From: Pelosinus sp. IPA-1
Lineage (GTDB): Bacteria > Bacillota > Negativicutes > DSM-13327
Length of the DNA stretch: 64,000 nt
Assembly: GCF_030269905.1 (NCBI RefSeq)
Contig: NZ_BSVC01000006.1
Coordinates: 364,070 to 428,069, forward strand
Direction: 5' to 3'
Below, one piece after another: positions 18,312-26,678 of this stretch (the stretch's first letter is position 1; the number at the start of each line of letters is the position of its first letter). The notes beneath the pieces are model-generated. The model saw only the letters and a program-made list of their open reading frames with translations, had not been told where the DNA came from and ran no database searches. The position numbers were made by a program, and so were the translations under genes.

Positions 18312-19691
18312 ATGGGAATTATTTTGTGCGGTGGAACCATTGTAACAGCTACGGATTATTATCAAGCGGATGTTCGCATTGAAGGTGAAAAGGTTGTTGC
18401 TATCGGTAAAAAAATTGCTTTACCTGAAGATATAATCGTAGATGTAAGGGGGTGCCTTCTCTTTCCAGGAGGTGTTGATGTTCATACACATTTTGATCTT
18501 CCAGTAGGGGATACTGTCACTGCTGATGATTTTGCTAGTGGCACAAAAGGTGCAATTATCGGTGGAACAACGACGATTATTGATTATGCAACCCAATGTA
18601 AAGGTGAAACCCTTAAAGAAGCACTAGAGAATTGGCACTTAAAAGCTAAGGGCAATTGTTATGGGGATTATGGATTTCACATGGCTATAACGGATTGGAA
18701 TGATAGGGTAGCTGAAGAAATAAGCTGGCTGTCACAAAGTGCTGGTGTTACTTCAATTAAATTATATATGGCGTATAAAAATGTTCTACAAGTAGATGAT
18801 GATATCTTATTTCAGGCGTTAGCTAGGAGTAGGCAGTATGGGGTACTTGTATGCGTCCATTGTGAAAACGGAGATATGATTTACAATTTGATAAATCAAT
18901 ACCGTAGACAAGGATTTGTAACACCGAATTATCATCCTGTATCTCATCCTATAATCGCAGAAGAAGAAGCTGTAACCAGAATAATTGCGTTAGCCCAAGT
19001 AACTAAATCTTCAGTTTATATTGTACATATCAGCTCTAGCGATGCGCTGCAAGTTGTAATGAAAGCAAAGGTTAAAGGAAATCAAGTTTATGCTGAAACC
19101 TGTCCTCAATATTTAGTGTTAGACGAAGAATATTATACTAGAACTGGTTTTGAAAGTGCTAAATATGTAATGTCTCCTCCCTTGCGAAAAAAAGCGAATC
19201 AGAAATTCCTGTGGCAAAGTTTGCAGAATAGAATGATAGATGTTGTTGCTACAGATCATTGTTCTTTCAATTTCATTGGACAGAAAGATGTAGGTTTACA
19301 TGATTTTAGTAAGATTCCAAATGGTATCCCTGGAGCACAGAATCGCTTAGGATTACTGTACACCTATGGTGTTCTAACGGGTAAAATTGATTTGCATACA
19401 TTTGTCAACGTAACGGCGACTCAGCCCGCTAAAATCTTTGGGCTATTTCCTCGCAAGGGTACAATTGCAGTAGGCAGTGATGCCGACATTGTGGTATGGG
19501 ATGTGAATGATACCTCCCTCATTAGAGCAGAAAAACAGTATCATAAAGTCGATTACACGCCTTATGAAGGTTTTCAGCAAAAAGGTAAGGCTGTACATGT
19601 ATTTCTAAGAGGGCGGCATATTGTAAGAGATGCTACGTTATGTGATATAGATCCTCAGGGAATTTATTTGCCACGTACCCCGATTGGATAA
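18312..19691 (+). CDS. hyuA: Dihydropyrimidinase/hydantoinase family amidohydrolase
   Basis: This 459-residue cyclic-amide hydrolase of the D-hydantoinase/dihydropyrimidinase family matches E. coli HyuA (YgeZ) in size. Metal-centre residues are HTHFDLP after GGVDV (about 57-64), the probable carbamylated Lys in SIKLYMAYKN, then VHCENGD, VHISSSDA and the catalytic Asp in VVATDHCSF. GGAGGAG precedes the ATG. It opens hydantoin- or dihydropyrimidine-type rings; in this cluster an allantoin-like or reduced urate ring is the logical substrate. It directly follows a terminator-like hairpin, so its level may be set differently from the genes upstream. Confidence 0.9.
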   Translation: MGIILCGGTIVTATDYYQADVRIEGEKVVAIGKKIALPEDIIVDVRGCLLFPGGVDVHTHFDLPVGDTVTADDFASGTKGAIIGGTTTIIDYATQCKGETLKEALENWHLKAKGNCYGDYGFHMAITDWNDRVAEEISWLSQSAGVTSIKLYMAYKNVLQVDDDILFQALARSRQYGVLVCVHCENGDMIYNLINQYRRQGFVTPNYHPVSHPIIAEEEAVTRIIALAQVTKSSVYIVHISSSDALQVVMKAKVKGNQVYAETCPQYLVLDEEYYTRTGFESAKYVMSPPLRKKANQKFLWQSLQNRMIDVVATDHCSFNFIGQKDVGLHDFSKIPNGIPGAQNRLGLLYTYGVLTGKIDLHTFVNVTATQPAKIFGLFPRKGTIAVGSDADIVVWDVNDTSLIRAEKQYHKVDYTPYEGFQQKGKAVHVFLRGRHIVRDATLCDIDPQGIYLPRTPIG

Positions 19692-19729
19692 GGATAGGTC
19701 CGTCTATAAAACTTGAAAGGTCGTGGAGT

Positions 19730-22291
19730 ATGTTCAGAATAAATATTAACAATAAAATTTATTCTGTAAAGGAAGACATGAACTTATTAAATTTTCTGCG
19801 AGATGAAGCTTCTCTGACATCTGTTAAAAATGGGTGTGGCGAAGGGGCATGTGGTGCTTGCATGGTTTTAGTTGATGGCAAAGCTTTTCGTGCCTGTCTT
19901 TTACGTATTGCAAAACTAGAGGAAAAAAAGGTTATTACTGTAGAAGGTCTATCCCAGCGTGAAAAAGATATATATAGTTGGGCTTTTGCTCAAGCTGGAG
20001 CAGTACAGTGCGGTTTTTGTATTCCGGGAATGGTGATAAGTGCGAAAGCATTACTAGATGGAAATCCCAATCCAACAAAAGTCGAAATTAAAAGAGCCTT
20101 GCAAGGGAATATATGCCGCTGTACAGGTTATATAAAGATTGAAAAAGCTGTTGCTATGGTAGCTAAGGCTTTGCGAGAGGATACTATTCCACAAGTGAAG
20201 GCTAACTATCGAGTCGGGGAAAATATGCAACGTGTTGACGCTGCTGAGAAAGTATTAGGTACTGGCATTTATGTTGACGATATGAAAGTGGAAGATATGT
20301 TATATGGGGCTGTATTAAGATCCGAATACCCAAGAGCTTTGGTACAAGAAATCGATATTTCGGCTGCAAAGTTATACCCTGGAGTAAAAACAGTGTTGAC
20401 CGCTAAGGATGTACCAGGCCAGCGATTTTTAGGTCATATCGTTCCAGACTGGCCAGCATTGATTGCTGAAGGGGAAGAAACCCGCTATGTAGGGGATGCT
20501 TTAGTTTTAGTGGCAGCTACCTCAAAAAAGATTGCCGAGGAAGCGTTACGGTTGATTGTAGTAGTGTATCAGAAACTAGATCCAATACTTAGCCCAAAAC
20601 AAGCACTGGAGGCGGGGGCACCTCAGATTCATTCGAAGGGCAACCTGCTAAATAAAACAATTCTTAAACGGGGCAATGCAGAAGAAGCCATTGCTAAAGC
20701 AAAATACGTTATAACACAAAGATATACGACTCCTCCGACAGAACATGCCTTTTTAGAACCAGAAAGCGCTTTGGCTGTTCCGTCTAAAGAGGGAACATTA
20801 ACAGTATATACAGGAACACAAAGCGTGTATGACGATCATCATGGCATTGTGGCAGTACTTGGTGTAGCAGATGATAAAGTACGAGTAATTAGTAAATTGG
20901 TGGGTGGTGGATTTGGCGGAAAAGAAGATTTGTCAGTACAACACCATGCAGCCCTTCTGGCTTGGCATACTAGTAAACCCGTTAAGCTGACATTAAGTCG
21001 CCAGGAAAGTATTAGGACACATCCCAAACGTCATGCCATGGAAATGGAATTTACGACGGCTTGTGATGAAAATGGAAAACTTACAGCGGTAAAAGCCTTT
21101 TTGCTAGCGGATACTGGTGCGTATGCCTCTTTAGGCGGACCAGTGCTGCAACGTGCTTGTACCCATGCTGCAGGACCTTATCAAATTGAAAATGTAGATA
21201 TTACAGGTATGGGAGTATACACAAATAATCCACCGGCTGGAGCTTTTCGTGGATTTGGTGTAACGCAGTCTTGTTTTGCTATGGAATCAAATCTGAATTT
21301 GCTGGCAGAACAAGTAGGAATATCTCCTTGGGAAATTCGTTACCTAAATGCCATTGAGCCTGGTAAGGTGCTGACTAATGGGCAAATTGCTGATGAAGGT
21401 ACTGCTTTAAAAGAAACTTTGTTGGCGGTACGAGATATTTTTAATGAATATCCTGATGCTGGAATTGCCTGCGCTATGAAAAATAGTGGGCTTGGAGTAG
21501 GTGTACCCGATGTAGGGCGAGTCAGAATCAAGGTGGAGCAAGGTAAAATTATTATTTTTACTAGTGCAGCCTGTATGGGGCAAGGTCTGGCGACAACATT
21601 AATCCAAATTGTTTCGGAAGCAACTGGATTACATGCTCATTTTATAGAAACCCATCCTGCTGATACAATGATGACCCCAAATGGAGGTACTTCAACAGCC
21701 TCTAGACAAACCGTGTTTAATGGGGAAGCTGCTCGGCAGGCTGCCCTAGCTCTTAAAGCTGATCTTGGAGTGAATGAGCTGTCGCAGCTAGAGGGGAAGG
21801 AATATTATAAGGAATACTGTGGTGTTACAGATCCTATGAATTCAGATAAGCTGAATCCGGTTAGTCACGTTGCTTATGGCTATGCGACACAAATCGTAAT
21901 TTTAGATGAAAATGATAAAATTAAAAAAATAGTTGCTGCACATGATGTAGGAAAAGCAATTAACCCAACATCGGTAGAAGGACAAATCGAGGGTGGAATA
22001 GTAATGAGTTTAGGATATGCCCTAACAGAGGATTTCCCTCTAGAGAGTGGCGTACCTACGGCAAAGTTTGGAACCTTGGGTTTATTCCGTTCTAATCAGG
22101 TTCCTGATATTGAGTGTATTCTTGTGGAAAAAAATCCATCATCTCTTGCTTATGGAGCGAAAGGGGTAGGAGAAATTGTATCTATTCCTGGTGCCCCTGC
22201 AGTCGCATGTGCTTATTATAGGCGAGATGGAAAAATTAGAAACTCTTTACCATTGGAGGATACTGCGTACAGTAAAAAAAGGATAATTTGA
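19730..22291 (+). CDS. xdhD: Selenium-dependent xanthine dehydrogenase-like protein (fused 2Fe-2S/Moco, XdhD family)
   Basis: This 853-residue protein fuses a small iron-sulfur subunit to a Moco subunit with no FAD domain. Clusters: Cys36, Cys41, Cys44, Cys56 and Cys94, Cys97, Cys129, Cys131. After a linker near 160 the Moco part has VGGGFGGKED, the substrate Arg in GAFRGFG, and the catalytic Glu at about 815 in KGVGEI. The reading frame is open without in-frame TGA, so any selenium is a labile ligand of molybdenum, not selenocysteine. Clustering with yedE, yedF and yqeC fits the selenium-dependent hydroxylase family. Lacking FAD, it must pass electrons elsewhere, possibly to YgfK; that is inference. 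Confidence 0.9.
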   Translation: MFRININNKIYSVKEDMNLLNFLRDEASLTSVKNGCGEGACGACMVLVDGKAFRACLLRIAKLEEKKVITVEGLSQREKDIYSWAFAQAGAVQCGFCIPGMVISAKALLDGNPNPTKVEIKRALQGNICRCTGYIKIEKAVAMVAKALREDTIPQVKANYRVGENMQRVDAAEKVLGTGIYVDDMKVEDMLYGAVLRSEYPRALVQEIDISAAKLYPGVKTVLTAKDVPGQRFLGHIVPDWPALIAEGEETRYVGDALVLVAATSKKIAEEALRLIVVVYQKLDPILSPKQALEAGAPQIHSKGNLLNKTILKRGNAEEAIAKAKYVITQRYTTPPTEHAFLEPESALAVPSKEGTLTVYTGTQSVYDDHHGIVAVLGVADDKVRVISKLVGGGFGGKEDLSVQHHAALLAWHTSKPVKLTLSRQESIRTHPKRHAMEMEFTTACDENGKLTAVKAFLLADTGAYASLGGPVLQRACTHAAGPYQIENVDITGMGVYTNNPPAGAFRGFGVTQSCFAMESNLNLLAEQVGISPWEIRYLNAIEPGKVLTNGQIADEGTALKETLLAVRDIFNEYPDAGIACAMKNSGLGVGVPDVGRVRIKVEQGKIIIFTSAACMGQGLATTLIQIVSEATGLHAHFIETHPADTMMTPNGGTSTASRQTVFNGEAARQAALALKADLGVNELSQLEGKEYYKEYCGVTDPMNSDKLNPVSHVAYGYATQIVILDENDKIKKIVAAHDVGKAINPTSVEGQIEGGIVMSLGYALTEDFPLESGVPTAKFGTLGLFRSNQVPDIECILVEKNPSSLAYGAKGVGEIVSIPGAPAVACAYYRRDGKIRNSLPLEDTAYSKKRII

Positions 22292-22356
22292 TACCATTAT
22301 CGTGATAGGTTATAATTGTATAAAAATACATAAAGGATTAGGAGAAGGAGTCATTA

Positions 22357-23580
22357 ATGATATCATTATGTAGTAAGTATTATTCGCGAGTTGTAGCAAA
22401 TTTCTGGGGGCAGACCTTTTCTGTAGTTTCGTTAGGTGTATTAAGCGCTCTTTACTTTGGTTCCATAGGTCTGGCCTGGGCGGTAACTGGAGAATTTACC
22501 CGGTGGGGAGGGCATTTTTTACAGCTTATCGGCTTAGATACAAGTCAATATACTTATTTAAAACTTATAAACTTTACTGGAACCCCCTTAAGTAGGATTG
22601 ACGGTGTAATGGTCATGGGTATGTTTATTGGCGCTTTTATTAGTGCTCTTTTCGGACAAAATGTAAAGTTGCGGGTTCCATCAGGAAGACGCATATTGCA
22701 AGCTTTAATTGGAGGAATCATTGCGGGATTTGGAACAAGACTGGCAATGGGATGCAACTTAGCTGCATTGTTTACTGGAATTCCACAGTTTTCCTTTCAT
22801 ACTTGGCTTTTTACCCTTGGTACGATATTTGGTACCTATTATGGTTTAAAACTAAGTATGCGCCCATGGATGATGGGAACACCAAAACTGGTTTCTGTAA
22901 AAACAGTGGAAAATACGATTGAGAATCAGTGGTATTACCGTATTCAACCCTATATAGGGGTAACGGGACTTATTATTTTTATTTACTACTTACTGCAAAA
23001 AGTAAATGCTAATTATGCACTAAATTTATTGCTTGCGACTTGTTTTGGTTTTGGATTTGGTTTTCTGATACAGAAAGGTCAAATTTGTTTTACCTCAGCT
23101 TTTCGAGATCTCTGGCTTATTGGTCGTTCTACCATGACGAAAGCATTAGTATGGGGGATGGTTGTTCAAACGATAATTACTGCCGTATTTCTAGCAAATG
23201 GCATGCCTCCTAAGGTCATTTGGTGGGCTGGACCTGGTGCATTACTAGGAGGAATTCTATTTGGATTAGGCATCGTGATTGCAGGCGGTTGTGAAACAGG
23301 ATGGATGTATCGTTCAGTGGAAGGTCAGATACAGTTTTGGTTTGTCGGTCTTGGTAATGTTATTGGAGCAACAATTTTAATTCTTGCCTGGGATTCTGGT
23401 GTATATACTTGGTTAGTAGAACCTTTCCCAAAAATTAATTTGGTAACTAATTTTGGTTATGTTGGAGCTATTCTTCTTACGATGACCATGTTATTGTCTT
23501 TATATATTTGGGCTGATTGGCGTGAGGTATCAAAAAAAGGAATACTCGTGAGGAGGCCAGCTCGTGAACAAGCAAAGTGA
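22357..23580 (+). CDS. yedE: YedE family selenium metabolism membrane transporter
   Basis: This 407-residue polytopic inner-membrane protein of the YeeE/YedE (sulfur-species transporter) family belongs to the longer form linked to selenium utilisation. Conserved cysteine-bearing loops are RLAMGCNLAALFTGIP and GIVIAGGCETGWMYRS, which resemble the thiol relay of YeeE. Other hydrophobic segments lie at about 23-45, 80-110 and 200-400. GGAGAAGGAG precedes the ATG. The yedF start overlaps its 3' end by 17 nt. A role importing a selenium (or reduced sulfur) species for the XdhD-type enzyme is inferred from the family and the neighbours. Confidence 0.9.
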   Translation: MISLCSKYYSRVVANFWGQTFSVVSLGVLSALYFGSIGLAWAVTGEFTRWGGHFLQLIGLDTSQYTYLKLINFTGTPLSRIDGVMVMGMFIGAFISALFGQNVKLRVPSGRRILQALIGGIIAGFGTRLAMGCNLAALFTGIPQFSFHTWLFTLGTIFGTYYGLKLSMRPWMMGTPKLVSVKTVENTIENQWYYRIQPYIGVTGLIIFIYYLLQKVNANYALNLLLATCFGFGFGFLIQKGQICFTSAFRDLWLIGRSTMTKALVWGMVVQTIITAVFLANGMPPKVIWWAGPGALLGGILFGLGIVIAGGCETGWMYRSVEGQIQFWFVGLGNVIGATILILAWDSGVYTWLVEPFPKINLVTNFGYVGAILLTMTMLLSLYIWADWREVSKKGILVRRPAREQAK

Positions 23581-23809
23581 TAAATTATACTTATTAGATC
23601 TTAGAGGTGAACCTTGCCCTTATCCTGTTGTCTTTTCATTAGATACGTTAGGTAAGCTAGAGAAGGGAAGCATTGTAGAAATCCTTGCGGATTGCCCGCA
23701 AAGTTTTATAGCGGTGCCTGAAGAGGTTAATAAAGCAGGATATAAAATGTTAGAATGTCCGCAAAAAATTGGGCCAACGTTACGTTTTTTAGTCCAAGTT
23801 CCCGAATGA
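23564..23809 (+). CDS. yedF: YedF/TusA family sulfurtransferase-like protein
   Basis: This small (81-residue) cytosolic protein has the TusA/SirA fold. The signature DLRGEPCPYPV near residue 12 carries the single conserved active-site Cys that would hold a persulfide or selenopersulfide; a second Cys (ADCPQSF) is at about 44. GTG 23564 is used; GAGGAGG lies a few bases upstream inside yedE, so the two genes overlap. In selenium clusters YedF is the usual partner of YedE and is thought to hand selenium on inside the cell. That is family context, not direct evidence. Confidence 0.9.
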   Translation: MNKQSDKLYLLDLRGEPCPYPVVFSLDTLGKLEKGSIVEILADCPQSFIAVPEEVNKAGYKMLECPQKIGPTLRFLVQVPE

Positions 23810-23841
23810 TATAGCTTTACCAGATTGATGAGGTGGTAGTA

Positions 23842-24597
23842 ATGGATTTATGGGATGCGATTGATTTTAAGGAACCTTCCCTCATTGCTTGTACTGGAGC
23901 TGGTGGAAAAACATCGGTTATACTATCACTTGTTAATGGGGCCCGCCAACGTAATTTTCCTGCTTTAGTTTCTACAACAACAAAAATGTTTTATAGCCAG
24001 GTAGTAGATCTCAATCCTATTTTCACTGGTGAATTTGATGCGGGGGCAGCTTTTGTTGCCTCTCATTTATGTCGTGGTGGGATTGCTGCCTGGTTTCGTA
24101 GAATGGAAGGCGATAAAGTAATTGGATTACCGCCAAAATGGCTTGATCGAATAGCAAAGCAAAAACCCAGTTCCTATATCATTGTTGAGGCTGATGGTGC
24201 CAGAGGATTATGGCTCAAAGCTTCGGAGGGCCATGAACCAGTAATACCTGATTGTACTAACATAACGATTGGTATATTAAATCTAAAGGCTATAGGACAG
24301 CCGCTTACCAGTGATATAGTTCACCGTTTAGATTTAGTATTAGCACTATTGCAAAGACAGAAGGGTGCAATTACTAGATGGCAGGATATAGCAACACTAG
24401 CTCTTCATAATCGTGGAATTTTTCAATATAGCCAGGGAAAAAAGATTTTGTTATTAGCTGGAGGTAGTGCGGAGCAAACAAATAATGTGAAGCAGATTGT
24501 CAATCATTTGACGACCTATAAATCAGGAATAGATAAATGCATTGTAACTGAAGGACACGGGGCACTTTTGCAGCCAATTGAGGTGCATGATTTATGA
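23842..24597 (+). CDS. yqeC: Selenium cofactor biosynthesis protein YqeC
   Basis: This 251-residue protein of the YqeC family is found with selenium-dependent molybdenum hydroxylases. A P-loop-like CTGAGGKTSVI lies at about 16-26. STTTKMF and VEADGARGLWLKA are the other conserved blocks, the latter with the acidic residue expected for nucleotide or metal binding. ATG 23842 follows GAGGTGG by 5 nt; GTG 23833 lies inside that site. Its stop overlaps the start of the next gene (ATGA), showing coupling. The exact chemistry of YqeC is unknown. Confidence 0.88.
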   Translation: MDLWDAIDFKEPSLIACTGAGGKTSVILSLVNGARQRNFPALVSTTTKMFYSQVVDLNPIFTGEFDAGAAFVASHLCRGGIAAWFRRMEGDKVIGLPPKWLDRIAKQKPSSYIIVEADGARGLWLKASEGHEPVIPDCTNITIGILNLKAIGQPLTSDIVHRLDLVLALLQRQKGAITRWQDIATLALHNRGIFQYSQGKKILLLAGGSAEQTNNVKQIVNHLTTYKSGIDKCIVTEGHGALLQPIEVHDL

Positions 24598-25211
24598 TGA
24601 AAAATATAGGTGTTATTATTTTGGCGGCAGGTTTTGCTAGTCGTATGGGTAAGCAGAAGCTATTACTACCTTTAGGAGAAAAACCAATATTAATGCATGT
24701 AATTTCTACTGCTATGAGCACAGGTTTTGCCGACTGTATCACTGTCATCGGTGAACCAAAAGATAAACTGGCAAAGTTGTGCACTCAGTTACATAGTGAT
24801 TGGGCCTATAATTCAGAACGGCATACAGGACAGGCATCCTCTATTGTTTTAGGACTTAATAAATTACAATTGGATTTAGATGGAATTTTATTTTTACTAG
24901 GGGATCAACCGTTAATTACACAAGCATTATTGCAGGCTCTATTTGATAGTTTTGCATCTATAGGTAGTAATAAATCTATTATTGTACCCCGGCATAAGGG
25001 ACAGCTATATAGTCCCGTTTTATTTGGATCTTGGTGGCGGCCTCATTTAGCAGCTTTATCTGGCGACTGTGGTGGACGTAGTTTTATTCGAGAAAATCCT
25101 CGTTATGTAATTCCTGTAGAGTGGCCTGATGGTAATCCCTTTTATGACGCAGATTCTTGGGAAGACTATCAATCCTTATGTAAGCTTTGGGTAGATCGTG
25201 CTGTAGATTAG
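24594..25211 (+). CDS. Molybdenum cofactor cytidylyltransferase-like protein (MocA/YgfJ family)
   Basis: This 205-residue nucleotidyltransferase has the GT-A-like fold of MocA/MobA. The nucleotide-binding loop is ILAAGFASRMGKQKLLLPLGEKPIL at the N-terminus, followed by LLGDQPLI (metal-binding Asp) and VPRHKGQLYSPVLF. It belongs to the MocA/YgfJ group that attaches CMP to molybdopterin for xanthine-dehydrogenase-type enzymes. It overlaps yqeC by 4 nt. Together with the XdhC-type genes downstream it matures the Moco of XdhABC and XdhD. Whether it makes MCD or only a selenium-modified form cannot be told from sequence. Confidence 0.88.
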   Translation: MMKNIGVIILAAGFASRMGKQKLLLPLGEKPILMHVISTAMSTGFADCITVIGEPKDKLAKLCTQLHSDWAYNSERHTGQASSIVLGLNKLQLDLDGILFLLGDQPLITQALLQALFDSFASIGSNKSIIVPRHKGQLYSPVLFGSWWRPHLAALSGDCGGRSFIRENPRYVIPVEWPDGNPFYDADSWEDYQSLCKLWVDRAVD

Positions 25212-25215
25212 TTTT

Positions 25216-25250
25216 ATTCCCCTTTGCTGTTATAGGGGACTTTATTTTAC
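25216..25250 (+). terminator. Weak terminator-like hairpin after the mocA-like gene
   Basis: TCCCC pairs with GGGGA across a 12-nt loop and is followed by CTTTATTTT. The short stem makes it a weak terminator; transcription may read on into the XdhC-type genes. Confidence 0.4.
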
Positions 25251-25296
25251 ATATCTAATTAAACCTGGCCTAGGCAAAGGAGAGTAAGGTAACGAT

Positions 25297-26052
25297 ATGG
25301 ATATTTTTACAAAATTATTGAAACAGATCGAACAGTTTCAGTCAGCGGATATTATAACAATAGTTGATTCACCAAAAGAAGATCAGTTAGGGCAAATGCT
25401 GGCTATATCGAATAGCGGTGAGATCGATGGAATGCTTGTCAATATGGAATTTACTAGCCAGATTGTCAATGAAATAGCAAGCTTAAATTGGCAGCATCCA
25501 AAGATCATAGAAACAGAGTATTTTGGGCAGTATCGTCTATTTTGGGATCGATTAAGCACCCGTCGAAGGGCCTTGGTACTTGGCGCGGGGCATATCAGCC
25601 AACCCTTGGTTGAATTGCTACATCAAATAGATTATGCTGTAACTGTCATAGATGATCGCCCTGATTTTGCCAATATAGCTTTTTTTCCTAAAGCGGAAAG
25701 AGTGATCTGCGAAAACTTTAATGTAGCTTTGAATCAAATCGACTGCCGAGTATATTCGGCAATTATTATTGTAACTAGAGGGCATCGCTATGACCTGGAT
25801 TGCTTACATTCAGTTCTTCATTATCAAGTGCCGTACCTTGGTATGATTGGTAGTCGGCGGAGGGTTAGTGGGATTATGGATAGATTAGCTAAGGAAGGTA
25901 TTGCAGAAGAAACATTATCTCGACTTAGAGCTCCTATCGGTCTTGATATTGGTGCCGAGACACCAGCCGAGATCGCTCTTAGCATTGTTGCGGAGGTGTT
26001 AGCAACAATACGATATGGAACATGCCTGTCCCTTAGTGGCATACGGAGGTGA
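25297..26052 (+). CDS. XdhC C-terminal (Rossmann) domain protein
   Basis: This 251-residue protein corresponds to the Rossmann domain of XdhC/CoxI molybdenum-hydroxylase chaperones. ALVLGAGHISQPLVELL at about 91-107 is the nucleotide-binding loop; VIDDRPDFAN, VTRGHRYDL, YLGMIGSRRRV and LDIGAETPAEIALSI are the typical XdhC_C blocks. The first 85 residues are a poorly conserved extra part. The missing XdhC N-terminal domain is encoded by the next gene, so the chaperone is split in the reverse of the usual domain order. It is expected to protect and insert sulfurated (or selenated) Moco into XdhA/XdhD. Confidence 0.85.
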   Translation: MDIFTKLLKQIEQFQSADIITIVDSPKEDQLGQMLAISNSGEIDGMLVNMEFTSQIVNEIASLNWQHPKIIETEYFGQYRLFWDRLSTRRRALVLGAGHISQPLVELLHQIDYAVTVIDDRPDFANIAFFPKAERVICENFNVALNQIDCRVYSAIIIVTRGHRYDLDCLHSVLHYQVPYLGMIGSRRRVSGIMDRLAKEGIAEETLSRLRAPIGLDIGAETPAEIALSIVAEVLATIRYGTCLSLSGIRR

Positions 26053-26056
26053 GAAA

Positions 26057-26368
26057 GTGGATGAAATGATTCTTAGGGCTATTTGTAAAGTTAAGGAAGA
26101 AAAGAGTGCAGCTGTATTAGTAACTATTATTGCGACTCGCGGCTCAACACCTCGTAAAGCTGGCACCAAGATGCTTGTGTATCCTGATGGAAGAATGCTA
26201 GGAACAATTGGCGGGGGCTGTACCGAATCAGAGGCTCGCTTGCAGGCTCTTAGGGCACTCGACGAAAATCTATCATTTACTCATCATTTGTCCTTGCTTG
26301 ATGAAATGGCTGCTGATGAGGGCATGATTTGTGGTGGTACTATGGAAGTATTTATTCAGGTGCTCTAA
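26057..26368 (+). CDS. XdhC N-terminal (CoxI-type) domain protein
   Basis: This 103-residue protein equals the N-terminal domain of XdhC/CoxI: ATRGSTPRKAGTKMLVYPDGRMLGTIGGGCTE is the family hallmark, with the conserved Cys in GGGC, and a second Cys lies in GMICGGTMEVF near the end. GTG 26057 follows GGAGGTGA, which overlaps the previous stop; the longer reading from ATG 26015 would overlap the upstream gene by 38 nt and is less likely. With the preceding gene it reconstitutes a complete XdhC. It is the last gene of the purine/selenium island; a terminator follows at 26512. Confidence 0.85.
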   Translation: MDEMILRAICKVKEEKSAAVLVTIIATRGSTPRKAGTKMLVYPDGRMLGTIGGGCTESEARLQALRALDENLSFTHHLSLLDEMAADEGMICGGTMEVFIQVL

Positions 26369-26511
26369 AAGTAAAGGGATAGCAAAGTTTAGAATAAGAA
26401 TGTTTTGGGCAGAGTTATATAGTAGAGATGGTAAGAATAAAGAGTATGTAAAAATTGCAGAGTAAGAAGATAAAACAAATTAATCGTTGTTGGCATATTT
26501 ATAGAATAGAA

Positions 26512-26550
26512 GGTATACAATTTCCTGTTGAGGAATTGTATACCTTTTTT
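26512..26550 (+). terminator. Intrinsic terminator closing the purine/selenium island
   Basis: GGTATACAATTTCCT pairs with AGGAATTGTATACC (one bulged T) across a 4-nt loop, followed by six or more T. This is a strong structure. Nothing else recognisable is seen in 26369-26678 except a TATAAT at 26611-26616 with no clear -35 box. Confidence 0.9.
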
Positions 26551-26678
26551 AGTAATCTCAAAAATAAATACAGGAATTCTAAAGAGTATAAGAGTATGTA
26601 TTTGTAGTGATATAATTTAAATATACTGTTTTTATTGAGTGCATTTGAATTATAAAATTTTCAAGGGGTATTTAAATT

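Noticed and set aside
25297..26052. Identity as YqeB, the usual selenium hydroxylase maturation protein.
   Set aside because: The motifs (LGAGHISQPL, MIGSRRR, GAETPAEIA) are those of the XdhC C-terminal domain, and no GAGDLA-type start is present.
26369..26678. Small frame MFWAELYSRDG... (21 codons near 26401).
   Set aside because: No ribosome site and no sign of conservation; treated as non-coding.
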